Source of the DNA: Defluviitaleaceae bacterium
GTDB lineage: Bacteria; Bacillota; Clostridia; Lachnospirales; WRAX01
Direction: 5' to 3'
Assembly: GCA_009784355.1 (NCBI GenBank)
Contig: WRBU01000062.1
Location: forward strand, 1-6,942
DNA: 6,942 nucleotides
Under the pieces are notes generated by a model, which did no database searches, was not told the DNA's origin, and saw only the letters and a program-made list of their open reading frames with translations. Numbering within the stretch: the stretch's first letter is position 1; each line of letters opens with the position of its first letter. Position numbers and translations under genes: made by a program. This document shows, in pieces, positions 6,064-6,942 of this stretch.

Positions 6064-6714
6064 TTAATTTCGTATCCCCCACAAGATAAGGTCGATTTTT
6101 TGAGGTGTCCATGAGCTGCTCTGGAACTGTTGGTTTAACTGAGCGGCTTTATCTCTCAATATTTGTATAAGAATCACACCATCAGCGAGTTTGAGATAGC
6201 TTGGATTCATCGACTTTAACTCATTGTGTTGGGGCAAGTCGCTAACTTGAAGCAGTGATTTTACTACGAAACGGTCTACAGTTCCAAAGTATTTAGGGAA
6301 TAGGACGGCAAGTAAGCCAGATGCGCCAGCTATGCCTAGACCATGTATCTCTTTTGCGATAACCAGTCCCTTGCGAATATCGCTTTGGTCAAACAAGAAC
6401 AGTTTATCATGAGTTTTACCTAGACCTACTAGACCCTCAACCTCATACTTTTCGAGGTCTTTTCGTCTGTCATCTAAAGCCCTCGCACCGTCAGGAGCAA
6501 CTGTCGTTTCAAATTTCCAAACAAAATATTTGTCGTATAGAAACCTATAAAACTCTTCCGTAGACATTGATTTGACTAATTCAACATCAAACTGGTCGAA
6601 CTCTTTAACTATTGCCACCCTTTTTGGCGGCACACGACTCCAATAATTGCGGTAAGCAACCTCCCAATCTTGCTCTTTCCCGCTATGCCATAATTGGTCT
6701 AAGTTAATTTTCAT
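6064..6714 (-). CDS. Hypothetical protein, possibly HhH-GPD DNA-glycosylase-like
   Basis: This 216-residue soluble protein belongs to no family I can name firmly. The segment IHGLGIAGASGLLAVLFP (123-140) followed by YFGTVDRFVVKSL (142-154) resembles the helix-hairpin-helix glycine turn and following conserved Asp (here Asp147) of HhH-GPD DNA glycosylases. Upstream it has an aromatic helical segment FYRFLYDKYFVWKFE (55-69), and it ends WTPQKIDLILWGIRN. A DNA-binding or base-excision role is inference; the catalytic set is not established. There is no signal peptide or membrane segment. Two ATGs compete: 6720 (GGAGG 4 nt upstream) and 6714 (10 nt from GGAGG). I prefer 6714 for spacing; the alternative adds two residues. 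A much longer in-frame extension to 6819 is rejected because it crosses the promoter and the neighbour's terminator. Confidence 0.85.
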   Translation of the reverse strand: MKINLDQLWHSGKEQDWEVAYRNYWSRVPPKRVAIVKEFDQFDVELVKSMSTEEFYRFLYDKYFVWKFETTVAPDGARALDDRRKDLEKYEVEGLVGLGKTHDKLFLFDQSDIRKGLVIAKEIHGLGIAGASGLLAVLFPKYFGTVDRFVVKSLLQVSDLPQHNELKSMNPSYLKLADGVILIQILRDKAAQLNQQFQSSSWTPQKIDLILWGIRN

Positions 6715-6753
6715 GCTCATTACTCCTCCACTTCGGATTTTTCTTGTCAAATA

Positions 6754-6783
6754 ATTATGACATGGATGCAGTCGCAAAGTCAA
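6754..6783 (-). promoter_or_regulatory. Promoter of the HhH-like gene
   Basis: On the minus strand TTGACT (6783-6778) and CATAAT (6759-6754) are 18 nt apart, with TG one base before the -10 box. An interrupted inverted repeat TGTCA-N8-TGACA (6745-6762) overlaps the -10 box and could be an operator, though it is short enough to be chance. The -35 box almost touches the terminator of the upstream gene. Confidence 0.65.
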
Positions 6784-6784
6784 G

Positions 6785-6816
6785 AAAAATCGAGATGTAA
6801 ATTGCACACCTCGATT
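6785..6816 (-). terminator. Terminator of the gene entering from the right edge
   Basis: On the minus strand AATCGAG (6816-6810) pairs with CTCGATT (6794-6788), with three further pairs inside a mismatch, and the 3' arm continues into a T-rich tail (ATTTTTCTT). It lies 20 nt after the stop codon of the partial gene at 6836-6942. Confidence 0.7.
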
Positions 6817-6835
6817 CATGGGAGGTTTTTTGATA

Positions 6836-6942
6836 TTATCGAATAATTTCGTATATTAGCGGATTTTGTTTTGGTTTTACATCAGAATATTTATACGCCG
6901 TGTCAAGCAATTCCATGGCAGGATTTGGGTTTGCTCCATAAA
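6836..6942 (-). CDS. C-terminal end of an unidentified gene (5' part beyond window)
   Basis: One minus-strand frame is open from the window edge for 34 codons (YGANPNPAMELLDTAY, then ending NPLIYEIIR) to TAA at 6838-6836. A terminator-like hairpin follows at once, which supports a real gene end. The other two frames on this strand hit stops. The fragment is too short to identify; I recognise no domain. It lies in the same orientation as the HhH-like gene, but the terminator and new promoter between them indicate separate transcription. Confidence 0.65.
   Translation of the reverse strand, partial: YGANPNPAMELLDTAYKYSDVKPKQNPLIYEIIR

Noticed and set aside
6715..6819. N-terminal extension of the HhH-like protein to an ATG at 6819
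   Set aside because: It would run through the terminator of the neighbouring gene and the promoter at 6754-6783; the GGAGGAG site just before 6714/6720 marks the true start.
1..6942. CRISPR array, tRNA or rRNA gene, prophage or transposase
   Set aside because: Reading both strands showed no regularly spaced repeats, cloverleaf genes or mobile-element proteins; the repeats present are palindromes and one pair of direct repeats.

Overview
The window looks like chromosomal DNA of a low-to-moderate GC Bacillota bacterium, probably class Clostridia. The reasons are strong AGGAGG-type ribosome binding sites, consensus sigma-A promoters, several U-tailed hairpin terminators, an AT-rich base composition and the kind of genes present. 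The assignment is inference from style; no rRNA or marker gene is present.

Layout from left to right. Positions 1-1544 (minus) hold an almost complete gamma-glutamyltransferase-family gene cut by the window edge. It is divergent from a methyl-accepting chemotaxis protein gene (1788-3707, plus). The two share a short control region with back-to-back promoters. The transferase transcript would also carry a 104-bp palindromic, MITE-like element in its leader, ending next to the ribosome binding site. The chemoreceptor has a very small ectodomain (about 53 residues) and a long cytoplasmic part that looks like stacked HAMP-like modules before a canonical signalling hairpin.

Positions 3708-4991 form a repeat-rich segment around one orphan secreted-protein gene (4007-4735, plus). 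A GGCGACC/GGTCGCC hairpin followed by an identical 39-bp sequence occurs on both sides of this gene, at 3711-3872 and 4875-4949. In the first copy the hairpin is 120 nt long; in the second it is a compact terminator. The secreted-protein gene has its own good promoter and a predicted hairpin at the very 5' end of its mRNA.

Positions 4992-5867 (plus) encode an AraC-type regulator fused to a GyrI-like effector-binding domain. A strong internal ribosome binding site and ATG lie exactly at the domain boundary, so the ligand-binding half might also be made alone. Between it and the next gene, which is convergent, are a terminator for the minus-strand gene and an unexplained 15-bp perfect inverted repeat (5978-6028). 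Positions 6064-6714 (minus) encode a hypothetical protein with features resembling HhH-GPD DNA glycosylases. The window ends in the last 34 codons of another minus-strand gene, whose terminator abuts the promoter of the 6064-6714 gene.

The genes do not form one obvious pathway. Most have their own promoter and terminator and look like single-gene transcription units. I see no CRISPR array, tRNA, rRNA, transposase or phage gene. The most notable points are the internal start in the AraC-GyrI gene, the repeat-flanked secreted-protein cassette and the palindromic element in the transferase leader. None of these amounts to clear evidence of a new system.
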